From contig NZ_VWOX01000004.1 of assembly GCF_008629675.1 (NCBI RefSeq), positions 434,001 to 498,000 of the forward strand: a DNA stretch of 64,000 bases. Direction: 5' to 3'. The position numbers and the translations under genes are program-made. Source of the stretch: Roseiconus nitratireducens (GTDB taxonomy: Bacteria > Planctomycetota > Planctomycetia > Pirellulales > Pirellulaceae). Shown piece by piece: positions 17,206-32,300 of this stretch (within the stretch, counting starts at the first letter, position 1; every line of letters starts with the position of its first letter). The notes under the pieces are model-generated. The model saw only the letters and a program-made list of their open reading frames with translations, searched no databases and had not been told where the DNA came from.

Positions 17206-17384
17206 CCGAGCCAGGTATCCTCGCGTTTTACGCAGACCCCCTAGCTTATCAAGATTGCAACTTTTGACCTGAATTGGGTCGCGACCGGCCGCCGAACATC
17301 GCTCGCTGCGGAAATCGCCCCCCCAAGTGCTGCCCAACCCAGATTTGCTGCCTACCTAACAGGCATAAAGACAGAGGCCTCTGG

Positions 17385-20300
17385 ATGACCTTTCGTAAAC
17401 CTTCGCGATCTCTTCGTACCCCTTTCAGCCGCAGCCGCGACGTCCAGACGGACGGTGCGGCAGGGAATGGCTATTCGCGGTCGCGTGATGGAAAGAAACG
17501 CCGCGATGAAAAACGTCGCTCGTTGCTGGAGACTCTGGAAAACCGGCAACTGCTGGCCGGTCCCCAGCTGATCGGCATCCAGCCGAACGAAGGCGAGCTG
17601 CTGGTCAACGGAAAGACGCTGGGATATTCGCCCAACGAGTTGGTGTTCCGTTTTGATGACAACGCAACGATCGACGCCGACACGCTGGACGCGATCCGAA
17701 TCACGCGGGCCGGTGAAGACGGAACGTTCGAATCCGCATCGGTCACCAGCGATTTGGGCACCGGTGGTCAGGCCCTGTTCGAATTCCGTGCCCGTCAGCC
17801 GGGCAGCCTGGGCAACGGGATCACGATCGTCCTGACCAGTAGCAACCGGCCCGGGTCGGCGGCACCGATCATCACGACCAACGATCGTCAGGTCACGATC
17901 AACGTCAACAGCAACCCCACCCGTCCGACGCGTGCCAGCGATCTAATTGCCGCGGTCAACAACGACCCCAACGCTTCGTCGCTGATCGAAGCGATTCAGG
18001 TCAGCGGACCGTCGCTGGAACCGGTCGGCACGGCCGTCGTCCCGGGAACTACGTTGGAATTGACCGGCGCGAACGCGGCCCAGGCCGTCACGGACTTTGG
18101 CACCAACGGCGCCGTCCGCGTGCGACTGGTTTCGCAGATCCCGGGCGAAGAAGGCCGGGGGATCGAAGTCCGCGTTGAACAACGCAACTTTGGCGGCACG
18201 GCCAATCCGGTGGTGGTCGTCACCGACCAGGTCGTCCGCGTGCAGTTGAACAGCTTTGCCGGCGACCCGACCACCGCCGATGAATTCGTCGCGGCGATCA
18301 ACAACAACCCGCAAGCGTCGCAGCTATTGGAAGCCACCGTCCAGGAAGGCGACGGGTCGACGACGATCGGCACCCAGGCAGTCAATTATTCACCGATCAC
18401 GCTTAGCGGCGTCAGCGACGTGGTCGTGCAACCCGGCTACGTCGGACTGGGAGATTCACCTCGAGAGGTGGTGTTCCGCTTCCAGGAGCCGCTTCCCGAC
18501 GACTTGTATCAAATTGACATCCTGGGTTCGGGTCCGTTCGCCCTGCGCGGCGACGACGGCGAACCGTTCCAGGACGGCACCGACCTGACCCGCAACTTCG
18601 CCATCAATCTGGGGCCGCAGGTGGTTGCCGTGGTCCCCGAGCCCATCCGTCGCAACAGCAACGGATCGCTCAGCCCCGAAACCGGCAAGATTCAGGTTCA
18701 TTTCAACGACGACGATCTGAATCCGACCGACGCCCGCAACCCCGATTTCTATCAACTGATCTACACCGGGGACACCGTCGACAACACCGACGACCAAATC
18801 ATCACCCCCACGTCGGTCAGCTACAGCAACGTGACCAACGTGGCGACGCTGGACTTCGGCCGGCCGCTGTCGCGGATTTTTGGCCAGAACCCGAACGACC
18901 CCAGCGAAGCGCGTGCCGTCCGTTTGCGGATCGGTACCCGCGAAGGCTTGCCGTCGCCGCCGACGGAAGTCTCCCTGCAACCGAACCCCAGCACGGCGAT
19001 CGAACCGGGCGACAGCTTTGACACCGCCTTTGACCTGAACAGCCAGTGGTCCGTCAGCGGCGCGACAACGACGCGCTCGGCCTACCTGACGACCGACATC
19101 TACAACGAATCACGGTTCGAATTGGACCTGCCGGGACCTGACGTTCCTGGCACCCGCAACATTCGCCCCGACGACCCGACCCGCCTGGATCGCACCGTTC
19201 CGTTGGACTACCTGCGTGGCGGGGCGGACAGCGTCGATGGCATCTCGGTCGTCCAATACGACTTCGCGCCCAGCTGGTTGGGCGATGACCCCAACCGCCC
19301 GGGCATCGTTGCCGACACGACGTACTTCAACATCATCAGCGAACAACAGCGGCAGCGCGTTCGCGAAGTTCTGTCGTTGTTCAGCGAGTACCTGGGCGTG
19401 ACGTTCGTGGAAGTCGCCGAAGGTTCGCCGACGGACGACGTGGCGTTTTCGATTGCCGTGGGCGACCTGTACGGCGGCGATGAACGTGTCGTCAGTTCGC
19501 AGGGCGGGATCGCGGTGGTGACCCGCGATCGCAACGGCGACGGCGTCGAAGATCTGGCCGTGATGGACTTCCAGGACTTTGACGAGTCGGTCGATGACCA
19601 GTTTGGTGACGAGTTCTTCCGTGGGGCGATGTTTGCCGTCGGCCAATTGCTGGGCTACGGCTACGCGGACGACCTGCCCCAGCCGGTGACCCAGAGCACC
19701 GACTTCATCTTCCAACCGGGAACCGATAACGAGCCGGCCTTCCCCAGCTATGCCGACATCGTGCACGGCCAGTACCTGTTCCGGCCGGACAGCACCGACA
19801 TCGACATGTACCGGTTCGAACTGGATTCGCCGGGATCGATCTCGATTGAGACCATCGCCGAACGCCTGAGCGATGCGAGTCTGCTGGACACGCAGTTGCG
19901 GCTTTACCGCGCCGACGCCGATGGGGCTTTCGTGGAGATCGCTCAGAACGATGATTACTTCAGTAACGATTCGCTGATTCGGCTGCAAAACCTGCAGCCG
20001 GGCACCTACATGATCGGTGTCAGCGCCAAGGGAAACAACGACTACGATCCGACGATTCCGGGCACCGGCTTTGGCGGTCTGACGGAGGGGTCCTACGAGC
20101 TTCGCCTGGACTTCACGCCCGACTCGGCCAGCCAGATGAAGGACCTGTCCGGTCGCCCGCTGGACGGCGACGCGGACGGCCGTCCGGGTGGCACGTTCAA
20201 CTACTGGTTCGAACCGGCGGACCCGAGCAACACGCTGTTCGTCGACAAGGCGGCCACCGGTGGCGCAGGCTCTCCGTTGGGTTCGGTCGGAAACCCGTAC

Positions 20301-23300
20301 CGAGAGATCGACCAGGCGATCCTCGACGCGCAGCCCGGCGATACCATCCGCATCGTCGGCAACGGCGGGATCGACGGTCGTCTGGAAACGCCCGAGGATA
20401 ACTTCAGCTACCAGATCGGGTTCACCAACAACGGCGTGCCTTTGGCCGACGGAATCTCTTTGGAAGTTCCCAAAGGGGTCAACATGGTGATCGATTCGGG
20501 AGCGATCCTGAAGTTCAGCCGAGCCCGCGTGGGCGTCGGGAGCGTGGCCCCGACCATCGATCTGAGCGACTCCTCGCTGCAAGTGCTCGGTACCCCGACG
20601 ATCCTGTTGGACAACGGCCTGGTCGCCCGCGACAACACCAACTCGATCATTCCCGGTGACGTGTACTTCACCAGTATCAACGACGACACCGTTGGCACCG
20701 GCAATCAGGTCGGCATCTTGCCTCAAGCCCAAGCCGGGGACTGGGGCGGAATCGATTTCCGCGGGGACCTGGACACTGCGGACGAATCGCGGCGGAATCT
20801 GGAACGCGAAGGGATCTTCCTGAACCACATCCAGCACGCCAACTTACGGTACGGAGGCGGAGCCGTTTCGATCGGTGGCCGTCAAGTCGTCGTCTCGCCG
20901 ATCGACATGGCGATCACCCGACCGACGATCATCAACTCTTCGATCACCGATAGCGCCGACGCGGCGATTGCCGCCACGCCGGACACGTTCAAGGAAGACC
21001 GGTTCACCGAGCCGATGTTCCAAGGTGCCGGCAGCTTCACGCCGGACTACGACCGGGTCGGCCCCGAAATCCACGGCAACACCGTGGTCGACAACAGCAT
21101 CAACGGGCTGTTCGTCCGGCTGCGGACTCGCAGCGGCAGCACGTTGGAGACCGTCGGGACCAACACCCGCTTTGACGATACCGATATCCCGCACGTGATC
21201 ACCGAGAACCTGGTCATCACGGGGACTCCCGGCGGCGCGATTCTGCAATCGAATGCGCCTTCGTCGCTGTTGGTGCGGTCGACCGCGGTTGCCGGCGACG
21301 GCAACATCCCGGTGGGCACCTACACCTACCGTTTGACCAACGTCAGCAATACCAACCTGGAGTCGGCCGCCAGCCAGGCGACCGTTCCGATCACCACCAC
21401 CGCGACCGGCGGCATTCGTCTGCAACAGTTGCCGACCGTCCCGTCCGGCAGCAACTTCGTCGCGCGGCGATTGTACCGTGCGACCATCGACCCGCTGACC
21501 GGCACGCCCGGTCCGTTCCGCTTGGTCGCCCAACTGAACGCCAGCAGCACGTCTTACATCGATCGCACGGCAACCGGCGGCGCCGAACTGTCCACCACCG
21601 ACAACCCGCTGCGCAGCCGGCTGGACGCCAGCCTGGTGATCGACGCCGGAACCGTCGTCAAGGTCGATGGGGCACGGATTGAAGCCCGCTTCGGTGCGAA
21701 CCTGATTGCCGAAGGCACCTCGTCCAACCCGGTCGTTTTGACCAGTCTGGAAGATCAACGCTACGGTGGTGGCGGCACCTTCGACACCAACGGACGCGGC
21801 AACAACGGTGAATTGACGCCCGGCGATTGGGGCGGGATTTACGTCGGCAACGGCTCGTCGGCCAGCATCGACAACGCGGTCATCGCCGGTGCCGGGGGCA
21901 CGACCCGGATCGAAGGCGGATTCGCATCATTCAATGCCATCGAATTGCACCAGGCGGATCTGCGTCTGGCCAACAGCCGGATCGAGTTCAACGCGGACGG
22001 TCGCGGCAGCGTCAACGGTTCGCGCGTCGGCCGCATGGACAACGCCCCCGGCGTGGTCTTCGTCCGTGGCTCCCAGCCGGTTCTGGTCGGCAACGAGTTT
22101 TTGAACAACGACAGCGCGGCGATCACCGTCGACCTGAATTCGCTGAACTACTACGAAGTCTCCGACCACGGCCGCGCGACGGGCAACCTGGATGCGGTCA
22201 ACGTCGTGGGCAACTCCGGTCCGCTGGTCCAAGACAACTCGCTGACCAACAACGCCATCAACGGGATGTTTGTTCGCGGCGGCGAGCTGGTCACCGAATC
22301 GATTTGGGATGACGTGAACATCGTCCACGTGGTCACCGAAACCATCGCCATCCCCAACAAACACATCTTCGGCGGGTTGCGTCTGGTCAGTGACGCCCGC
22401 GGCAGCCTGGTCGTCAAGTTTGAAAGCGGCGATGAGACCGCGGGCATCGTTGTCGGCGGCAACCTGGTCAGCGCGGCGGACCAATTGCGCGACATCCCCG
22501 ACCGGATCGGTGGTGCCATGCAGTTGATCGGTCATCCGGACTTCCCGGTCGTGTTGACCTCACTGTCGGACGACTCGGCCGGTGCGGGATTCACGTTTGA
22601 CGGAAAGCCCCAAGTCGACACCAACAACGACGGCCTGTTCTTCACCGACATCGATTCGTCCACCACCGGTCTTCCCACGGGACCGGAGGTCAACAACGGC
22701 ACGCTGATCGATAACGACGTCGATTCGATGACCCCCGGTTCGTTCAGCTACCAGCCCGGCGCCGGCGGCGACGCGCAGATCGCACGAACCACCGTCCAGG
22801 GTCTGACCCAAGTCTTCCAAGACCAGAACTCGCTGTTCGAATACTCCCACTGGATTGATGTCGGTGCCGACGGAGGCGCGGTGCGATTGAGCACCACCAA
22901 CATCACCACCCAGCCGACCCTGATCGCCGATGACCGCGTGATCAGCGAGGGGAACTTCCAGGGCGAAAACGGGCTGATCAACTGGCGCGTCGAACAATAT
23001 TTTGTCGACGGCCAGACCGACCTGGTCAGCGAGCTCAGCTTTGACAGCGACCAGCCGTTGGGCAACCTGCGGGTGATCAACTACTACGACCCGGTGATCG
23101 GCACCGACTTGGGCGACGTGTTGTTCACCGAGGGAACGCCGGGACTGAACGATTTCCGGCTGACCATCCTGGACGCCCCGGAAGAAATCGGATTCCGTCA
23201 GTACGGGACTTTTGAAGCCGGCCCGGGACTGGTCAATGCGAACTACGAAGGGTGGATCGCCGATTCGTGGCCGAACCTGATCGGTGCCAACCCGTTCAAC

Positions 23301-26300
23301 GCGGCATTCGTCCCGCAGGGAACCATCAACCTGGCCAACGCGCCGCTGCTGAACGCCCCGCAGTTCCCGCAGCCCAACTACGGCACGGGGATCTTGACCA
23401 GCGCCATGGCTTGGACCGTCGACACCGCGTCCAGCGAGTCTTTGGTGACGACCAACCTGGAGGTGATCGCCGAAGTCTTCGGTCAGGAAACGTTCCAATT
23501 GGATCCGGGACAATGGCACGGCGTGACCATCCGCGAAGGCGCCGACGACCGGAACGTGAAGGCGATCGCCGAGCAGGAACCGGTGCGGACCACCGTCTTC
23601 GACACCAATTCCATCCCCAGCCAGTCTCAGTTCCTGGGAGAGTTGGCACCCGACGAACAGTCCGGCGACGAGAACCAACGACTGGGCTTCATCGTCGACG
23701 GTGCCGTCACCACGCGTGACGACGTGGACGTTTACTCGTTCATCGCCGAAAGCGGTACCGAAGTCTGGCTGGACATCGACCGTGCCGGCAGCAAGTTGGA
23801 TACCGTGGTCGAGTTGATCGACTTCAACGGCAACGTCCTGGCCGCATCCAACGATTCGATCCTGGCCGAATCGAATCCCGACGCGTTGTACGTCGACAGC
23901 ACGCGGATCGATCCCGACGCCGCGCAACCGCTGCGAGTGGTTGGTGAGCGTCTGCAACGCCAGCAACTGATCGTCAGCGAATCGATCGTCGACGCCACGG
24001 GCGGATCACTGCGATTGGGCTTCGATACGATCAGCAACCGCGTGGACGTTGACGTCGAAGATTTCCTGGCCGATCCGGCCGCCGCGGTGGAAGCGGCGTT
24101 GAACACCGAATACGTGACCCAACTGGGACCGATCACGGCGACGCTGCTGCGTCGTCAGGAACGAAAGGTCGACGCCAACGGCATCATCACTCGCGTCGGC
24201 GGTGATTTCGTCATCGAATTGGAATTCAATCCGGACCTGTATGTTGGGACCCAACCACCCAACCTGCAATCCAGCGGCATCGGCGTGTTGGGCGCGACGG
24301 TTACCACCGACGAGCAAACGTTGATCCTGCAGTCGCAGGTCCAGGACACGTATTCCTACAGCACCAAAGATGCCGGGATGCGAATCCGGCTGCCCGGCGA
24401 AACCGGAACCGAAAACCTTTACCACATCCGGGTCCGCAGCAGCAACACGCGGGACCCGCTGGACTTCGTCACCTTGACGGATCCCAACAAGGTTCGCGAT
24501 GGCTTGTCGACCGGACGCTACTCGCTTCAGGTGCGGCTGCGTGAAACCGATGAAACGGCCGGCACCCAGGTCAACCTGGCCGACGTCCGCTTTGCGACCA
24601 ACGGCATTCAGGTCATCGGCCAACCGTTCCACTCGCCGCTGCTGGGCGAAGAGTATGAAACGACGGCCAACAACGACCTGCTGGCCGACGCTCAGCGTCT
24701 GGGGTATTTCGGCGTCAACATCGACGACGGGACGGTTTCGCCGACCGCGCCGCCGGTCGAAATCGGACCGCTGTCCAGCGACCGCCTGGCCAAGTCGTTC
24801 GGCGGGGCATTGTCGTCCGAAGATGACGTGGACTGGTACCAGTTCGAAATCCAGTACGACGACATCACGCGCGACTCCAATCCGCTGCTGCTTTCGACGA
24901 TCTTCGACCTGGACTACGCGTCGAACTTCGCCCGCAGCGACATGGCTTTGTACGTGTTCAACGGCGCCGGCAACCTGATCTACACCGGGACCGACAGCAA
25001 CGTCGCCGACGACCTGCCGGGATCCAGCACCGGAAACGACACCAGCGATCTGAGCCGCGGAAGTGCGGGCACTGAAGACCCGTTCATCGGCTCGGTGGAA
25101 CTCGGCGAAGGCACCTACTACCTGGCGGTGTCCAACCAGACCCGCGTGCCGATTTCGATGGACCAATTCTTCAACCCGGCCTCGGCCAACCCGCTGGTCC
25201 GGTTGGCACCGATCAGCGCGATCGACCGGGTCGCAGTCGACAACATCGTCGGCGGAGGCAGCCCCGGCAGCCTCGGCGGTGGGCAACTGTTCGATGGCAA
25301 CTCGATCGTCCCCTACACGCTGGACGACGTCGTGTTGTACGTCAACACGTTCAACGGACTGCAAGTCGTCAACCCGTTCACCGGCCAGAACTACGGCACG
25401 CTGGGGAACTTCGGCGATGAAATCCGTGACGTCGCCTTCCGCAGCAACGGCGAACTTTACGGCTACACCGGCTACGGCAACCGGGCTCCCTCGGACACCA
25501 ACTGGTTCTATCACCAGATCGACACCGGCAACGCCACATTGAGCGCCCAGCTGAGCGTCGGCGGCGGAATCGAAACCTACAACGACCTGCAAGTCGAGAA
25601 CAATGCCGTCCAGATTCTGGACGAAGTCAGCGACGACGGTCTGGAAGTGGAAGCCATCGCCATCAAGGCTTTTGGCGGCACCGAAACCGGATTCATGGTC
25701 GCCAACCGTCCGTTCGACCGGACGGGCGAAGGCTTGTTCTACTACCAGAACATCTTGTACGAATTCGACGAGACCTCCGGTCAGATCATCGGACCGACGG
25801 CCAACCGTTCGCTGGCGACCGCCGGCGCCGGCACCAGCCGCCGCGAAATCGGACAAATCGACACGACGCCGCCGGGCGCCGGACCGACCACGCTGGGCTT
25901 CCCCAATGCCACGGTCGTTAACGCCGCCGGTCAATCCGTCGCCGGCCTGGTGGATGGAGATTTCTTCACCATCACCTCCGGTGCGGACGTGGTGACGTTC
26001 GAACTGGATCAGGGCACCACGCTGACCGCCGTCGGCACCGTCCGCGACGAAGACACCTTTGTCATCGACGGCCGACTGTTTGAATTCAACAGCGGGGCGC
26101 GACTGCAAATCGACAACGTGGCGCCCAACGGGACCCTGGCCGGAGGTGAAACCGTCACGGTCACCGGCAGCGCCGGCCAAACGGTCACGTTCGAATTCGT
26201 TCGCCTGGGTCAACCGACCGGAAACAACGTCGGCATCCCCACGTTGGACGCCAACAGCCAACCGCTTCCGATCAACACGATCCTGAACGACTTCGCGTCG

Positions 26301-29300
26301 AAGGTGAACCAAGACATCCCCGACGCCCGCGCCAGCATCGTGGGCGGCGAAGTCGTGTTCGGCAACATTTCTGGATTGACGGCCACCGGCCCCGGCGTGA
26401 CCGTGCTGGGCGATCCGTCGCTGAGCAATGCGGGCGCGATCGAAGTTGCGTTCAACGACACCGACTCGCCCGATGGGATCATCGACGCGATGGACGCTGC
26501 GATCCGCGGCGCTGGAATCGCCGTCAGCAGCGCGGGCAACCAACTGGCATTGCCCAATGCGGCCGCGGTCGACGTCAGCGGAACGCCGGGTCTGAGCCGG
26601 ACGGGAGCCCCGGGAGTCGCCCCGGGCAACGAGCGGATCGAACTGTATCCGACCGACAGCGCCGACACGCTCGGACAACGCATCGTCGAAGCCATCGAGA
26701 ACTCCTCGCTGCCGAACGTGATGGCACAATTGGGTGGACGCCCCGGCGCCGTCAGCCGATCGGTTGAGGTCAATGGCGCGATCGCCGCGACGTCGGCCAA
26801 CTTCAATGCCGGCGGCGTTCCCAACGGCGGCCTGGTCACCGGGATCGATCTGGTCGGCAACACGCTCTACGCCGTCACCAACACCGGCGGACTGTACTCG
26901 GTCGACAGCGGATCCCTGAGCACGACCAGCACCAACAACGTGGGACGCCCAGTCACTTCCGCGACCGACCTGGTCGGTTTGAACTTCACGGGATTGCGTG
27001 CCGGCCCGCGAAATGTCGACGGTGGCTACGGTGACATTTTGTTCGGGATCACCGCCAACGGGGACATCCACGCGTTCAACGTTGACGGGCAATTGGTGCC
27101 GATTTTCGCGGGCGGACGCACGTCGATTTCGACCGGAATCGGCGGTGCCCTCGGGATGGATTTCAGCACCCTGGACTACAACCTCTGGCACGTCACCGAC
27201 ACTCGCGACACCGATGCCGGACACGGCGGCGGAAACTCCCTCGCGTTCAACTACGAACGGGACGTCTTCCAAAATCGATACAGCACGGTTGACGAGTTGC
27301 CGGACGAGTTCGGCCGTCTTGACGGCCAAAGCGTCGCCAACACGTACAACTTCCCCGGCGGTGCCCGCGGGGTGGTCAACAGCAACACGTTTGACCTGTT
27401 CGGCTACGCGGCCGGAGACGAACCGACGCTGTACTTCAGCTACTACCTGGAAACCGACGACGGAGCCGCCTCGCCGGCCAATTCCGTTCGCACCACCGAC
27501 GCGCTCCGCGTCTACGTGGTCACCGCGGACGGGACCGAGCATCTGGTTGCGTCCAACACCGACAAACGGACCGCGGGATCCAACGGGGATGAGTTTGACG
27601 ATCCGCCAACCGTCGGCGCCTACGACGACGACATCAACGTCGACGTGCAGCAACTGTTTGACAATTCCGGATCCTGGCGTCAGGCCCGTGTGCCGTTGGC
27701 GGAGTTCGCAGGTCAGTCCAACCTGTCGCTGAAGGTTGAATTCACGACCTCCGGCACAACGGAAGCCGGCACCGACGCGCTGCGTGCGGTTGCGGCCGAT
27801 GAATTGATCGATGGCGGAACGCTGCTGATCAACGGGCAAACATTCGTCATCGACTTCGCCCCGACACTGGGATTGCCCGGCGGAGCGCAGCTGGCGTCGT
27901 TGTACGCGGACCCGACCGAACGAGCGACCGTGACCGTGGATGGCCAGGTTTACGTCCTGGACGACGGCACCCGAACCATCAATGCCGGCGAGATCGCGGT
28001 CGATCTGTTGGCCGGTCAGGGAACGGCCACGACACTGAACGATCTGAACGCGACCGACATCGCGTTGGTTGTTGCCGAAACCGTACGGACGCAGCCGCCG
28101 CCGAACGACCTGATCAGCGGTTTCAACTTCTCCGATGCCGAAGACAGCGCCTCGATCTCCTCGGGCCGCAACGACCTGCTGTACGAAGCAACTCAGCTGC
28201 CCTACACCGGCGGGAACGTGACGATCTCCGGCACCGGTCGATTGGGAACCGATCCCGCGCAGGGCCCGGTCACCCAATTGGACGATGTCGATCTGTCGCG
28301 TTTGGACGTGACCGCTGGCACAACGATTTCGGTGACCGCCGACTATCCGACCGACGCGGCCAACCAGCCGGCGATCCGTATCTTCGACGCCTCCGGCTCG
28401 GCCGTGACGGGGATCGTGGCCGATCCGGTTACCGGCACCGTGAGCTACACGGCGACTTACGACGGCGCCGTTTACATCGGCTTGAGTGCTGAAACCAACC
28501 AGAACTACGATCCCCGCATCGACGGAACGGCCACATCGGGTATTGCCCGGGCTTATGAAGTCACGGTCGACGTCAACTTGCCCGTTGCGATTGTCCAATC
28601 CGGCGGAACGATTGAGTTCGGCGGTTCGACTGACCTGACCGCCAGCCCCAACGGTCTGTTCACGATCTCCGGCGTGGGTAGCGAAGGCGGCGTTCCGATT
28701 CGCGTGTCCCGAGGCATGACGGCCGAAGAGGTTGCGCTGCAAATCCAACGCGCCGTGGCGACCCGATTCGCCGACGGCAATCTCAGCCGGGTGCCCGTCA
28801 GCGGCCAAACGGTCAACCTGGGAACGTTGACCCTGACCGATCCCGGTCCTTTTGCCGACGCTTCGCAAAGCTACGGCAGCGACTTTGGCACCTCGCCGGT
28901 GGAAGGCTCGCGCGACAACGATCATGAAGGCGTCTACCTGGACGATTTCATCATCGGATTTGCTGAGCGTGGTGAACAGGTCACCGGATCACCGGTGGTC
29001 GACACGGCCTTTATTGAAGACACCCGCTACGCTTTCCCGGAACCGAATGATCCGGTCAGCGATCTGGTCACCGGTTCCTACCAGGTGGAAATCCGGGACG
29101 GGTCGGAGTACATCGCCACCGGCCAAGGCGTGCAGTTCCGAACCTTTGATACCAACACCCGGTTGTCCGAAGCACTGTCGATCGTCGCTAACAGCGCCGA
29201 CGCGATTCAGGACGGCCAAATGTTCTCGATCACCGATGGTCGGTCGACGGTCGAATTTGAATTCGACCTGATCGAATCCGGTACGGGAGTCACGCCGGGC

Positions 29301-32300
29301 CGCGTTCGCATCCCTTACACGCTGCAGGCGATCGAGGCGGGCACCGAACAACTGGATCCGATCACCAACGATCCGATCCCGGGAACCGGTGTCGTGCGTC
29401 CCCAGACGGCAACCGAAATCGCCTTCGCCATCATTGACGCGATCAACCAGAGCGACGTCCGAGCGGTGATCGACGTGGCCGCGCTGCCCAGCAGTGGTGT
29501 CGACGCGGTCACCGATCGGGTGGTCAACCTGATCGGCGATGTGGTCGTGATCAACGACCAAAACGCATTGGCCAACGTGCTCCGCACCAACCTGCGTGGT
29601 GACCGCAACCGCGAACGTGACAGCCAGGGCGTGATTTTGATCGAGAACAGCCGATTCCTGTTCAACTCGGAATACGGTGTCGACATCTCGCACGATCTCA
29701 CGACCATCGTTGACGGCGACGAAACCGCGTCGGTGATCCGTTACCCGCGCAACCTGGTCGAACTGAACACCGAAGACCTTCGCCCGGGCGTGGTCGTGCA
29801 AAGCAACGTGTTTGCCTTCAACACCGAGGGTGGGATCCAGGTCCAAGGAATCGATCCGGCCGCGAACGAAACGTTCGGGGACCCGGTTCCTTATGAACGG
29901 ATCGTCAACAACACGTTCATCGGCGGGACCATCACCCCCGGTGACGAAGCTCCCTCGGGAACCTTCGAAGGCATCCTGTTCGATCAAGGCCTGCTGTCGT
30001 TCGCCGATGCCGTGTTCGCCTACGAGCCGGATGCGGGTGGTTCGCCGCCGACGTTGGTCCACCAGACCCCGAACAGTGCCCTGGGAGCACCCGATGGCGA
30101 CGGCCGCGGCCCCGAACCGGCCGACGGAACGACCAGCGTTTCGTTGGGGTTGGGCGGTTCGATCACTCTGCAGTTCACCGACAACCTGTTGACCGGAAGC
30201 GGCGACTCTCGTCCCGACCTGGCAATCTTTGAAGTCGGTGCCATCGAATCGGTGCTGGTGGAAATCAGCCGCGACGGCGTCAACTACTTTGACGTCGGCA
30301 TCATCGGCGGTTTGACCAACGTGATCGACATCGATGAGTACGGGTTCGGCCCGCAGGAACGGTTCTCCTTCGTGCGGCTGACCGACCTCCGTCAAGGCGA
30401 TACGGTCGGGGCCTCCCTGGGTGCGGACATCGACGCGATTGGTGCACTCAGCACGGTCCCGGTCGATCAGTACGAACCCGGTGGGACGGGCATCAACATC
30501 ACCGGCAGTGCCGCACCGACCGTGTTGAACAACGTCATCAGCAACTCCGAGGTGGGTGTCGGCGCGGACCCGACCAACAACGGACCGGTGCTCGGTGGCA
30601 ACACGTACTATCGCAATACGGAAAACACGACGGCCGGCGTTCCGTTGGGAACGTTCGCCCAAACCATTGCCGACACCGAAGCACTGTTCGTCAGCGCTCC
30701 CGATCTGGTGTTCGCCCCGGCGGCAGGTTCCTCAATCATCGACAGTTCGATCGATTCGCTGGAAGACCGCGCCAGTTTGACGACGGTGCGGAACGCGGTC
30801 GGCATCCCGCCCAGCCCCGTGTTGGCACCCCGTTTGGACGTCAACGGCCAGTTGCGCGTCGACGACCCCAACGTTGAACCGCCGGGCGGTCTGGGCGAGT
30901 CGGTCTTCAAGGATCGTGGTGCGTCCGACCGCGGCGACCTGACGGGTCCCCGCGTGACGCTACTCACCCCGTTGGCTCCGGGCGTCGGTCTGGATGCCGG
31001 ACGGGCAACCGTCACGGGCGATCCGCTGAAGGCGTTTGAAATTCAGCTGGTCGATGGCATCGCCCCGGCCGACGTCGTTCCCGGCGTCGGGATCGATGAC
31101 CGTTCGGTCGACAGCGGATCGCTGATCCTGTTCAAAGACGGCGTGCCGTTGGTCGAAGGGATCGATTACCGATTTGGATACAACAACAGCACCAACGTGA
31201 TCCGGTTGACCCCGATCGCCGGCGTGTGGGAAGCGGATTCCACCTACGTGATCCGCATGGTCGACCGAAGTGACGCGATCATTCGCGCCACCGACGGCGT
31301 CGCCTACACCGACGGCGACACGCTGACGGTCATCGACGGTGTGGGATCCCCAACAACCTTCGAATACGAAACCGGAATCGTGATCGAGGTCAGCACCGGT
31401 CTGACCCCGGCCAACGCCGACGGCATCACATTTGAAGTGTTCGACGGTGCGGTCACGCAACAATTCGAATTTGACCTCAACGACGCGGTCAGCCCGTTGT
31501 CGGTCCCAGTGCCGATTCCGGCCGCCGGCAATGCGATCCTGTTCGCCCAGGCACTTGCCGACGCGATCAACGCCGACACGTCGTTGAGCATGACGGCAAT
31601 TGTGGAAGGCAACTTCGTGCAACTGCTGGGCGGCACGCCGCTTTCATCGGCGACCAGCCCCAGCAACTTCATCTCGATCGCAGGCCAGATCGGCACGAGA
31701 ACGGGCTTCGGCATTCTGGTGCCGGCCGACGGCGCCGGAGTGTCCAACGCGATCGCCGACGGGCAAACGTTCGTCGTCCGTCGCGGCGCGCTCAACGAAG
31801 TCACCTTCGAACTGGACAACAATGGTTTGCTCACCACGGCCGGCGCGACCGCCGTGGACATTTCTCAAACCAGCACCCTGGACGGGATCGCCGACGCGAT
31901 CGTCCGAGCAATCGGGGGTGCCGGTCTGGGTTTGAGTCCGACCAACGCCGGTTTCGGACGCATCTACCTGGGCGGTGACAGCAACTACTCGCTGGACCTC
32001 AGCAATTCCGGACTGCAACAGCTGGGACTGCCCGGCGAAGCTCCCACCGTGCCGATCGAAATCCCGATCGACCAGGAAGGATTGGAAGTTGTCGAATTGA
32101 TCCAACAAGCGATCGAGGACCAAAACCTGATCGGCATCAGCAGCTCGATCGTCGACACCCGCGTCTTCTTGGAAGGTACCGGTGGTGTCAGCGGCGTCGG
32201 CTCGGTCGAAGCGGTCATCGTCAAGGACGAAGTCGGTAACCTGCTGCAAAGCAACCAGGTGGATGGCCGAACCGAACTGACGATCTTCATCGGCAACGGG

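Larger units (their letters stand above)
16862..17384. other. 523-bp divergent region upstream of the giant surface-protein gene
   Basis: It separates the TPR lipoprotein (minus) from the giant gene (plus). It holds the 26-bp repeat array at 17090-17167 and a candidate promoter at 17178-17205. Short frames cross it in both directions, but none has the composition of a gene. Confidence 0.55.

Noticed and set aside
19110..20837. 575-residue minus-strand frame
   Set aside because: Antisense shadow of the giant gene, with the same composition artefact.
24006..28925. 1639-residue open frame on the minus strand opposite the giant gene
   Set aside because: It lies wholly inside a well-supported gene, has low-complexity Val/Arg/Gly/Asp composition, and mirrors the codon bias of the sense strand. 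Very long antisense frames are expected in GC-rich, GNC-biased genes.
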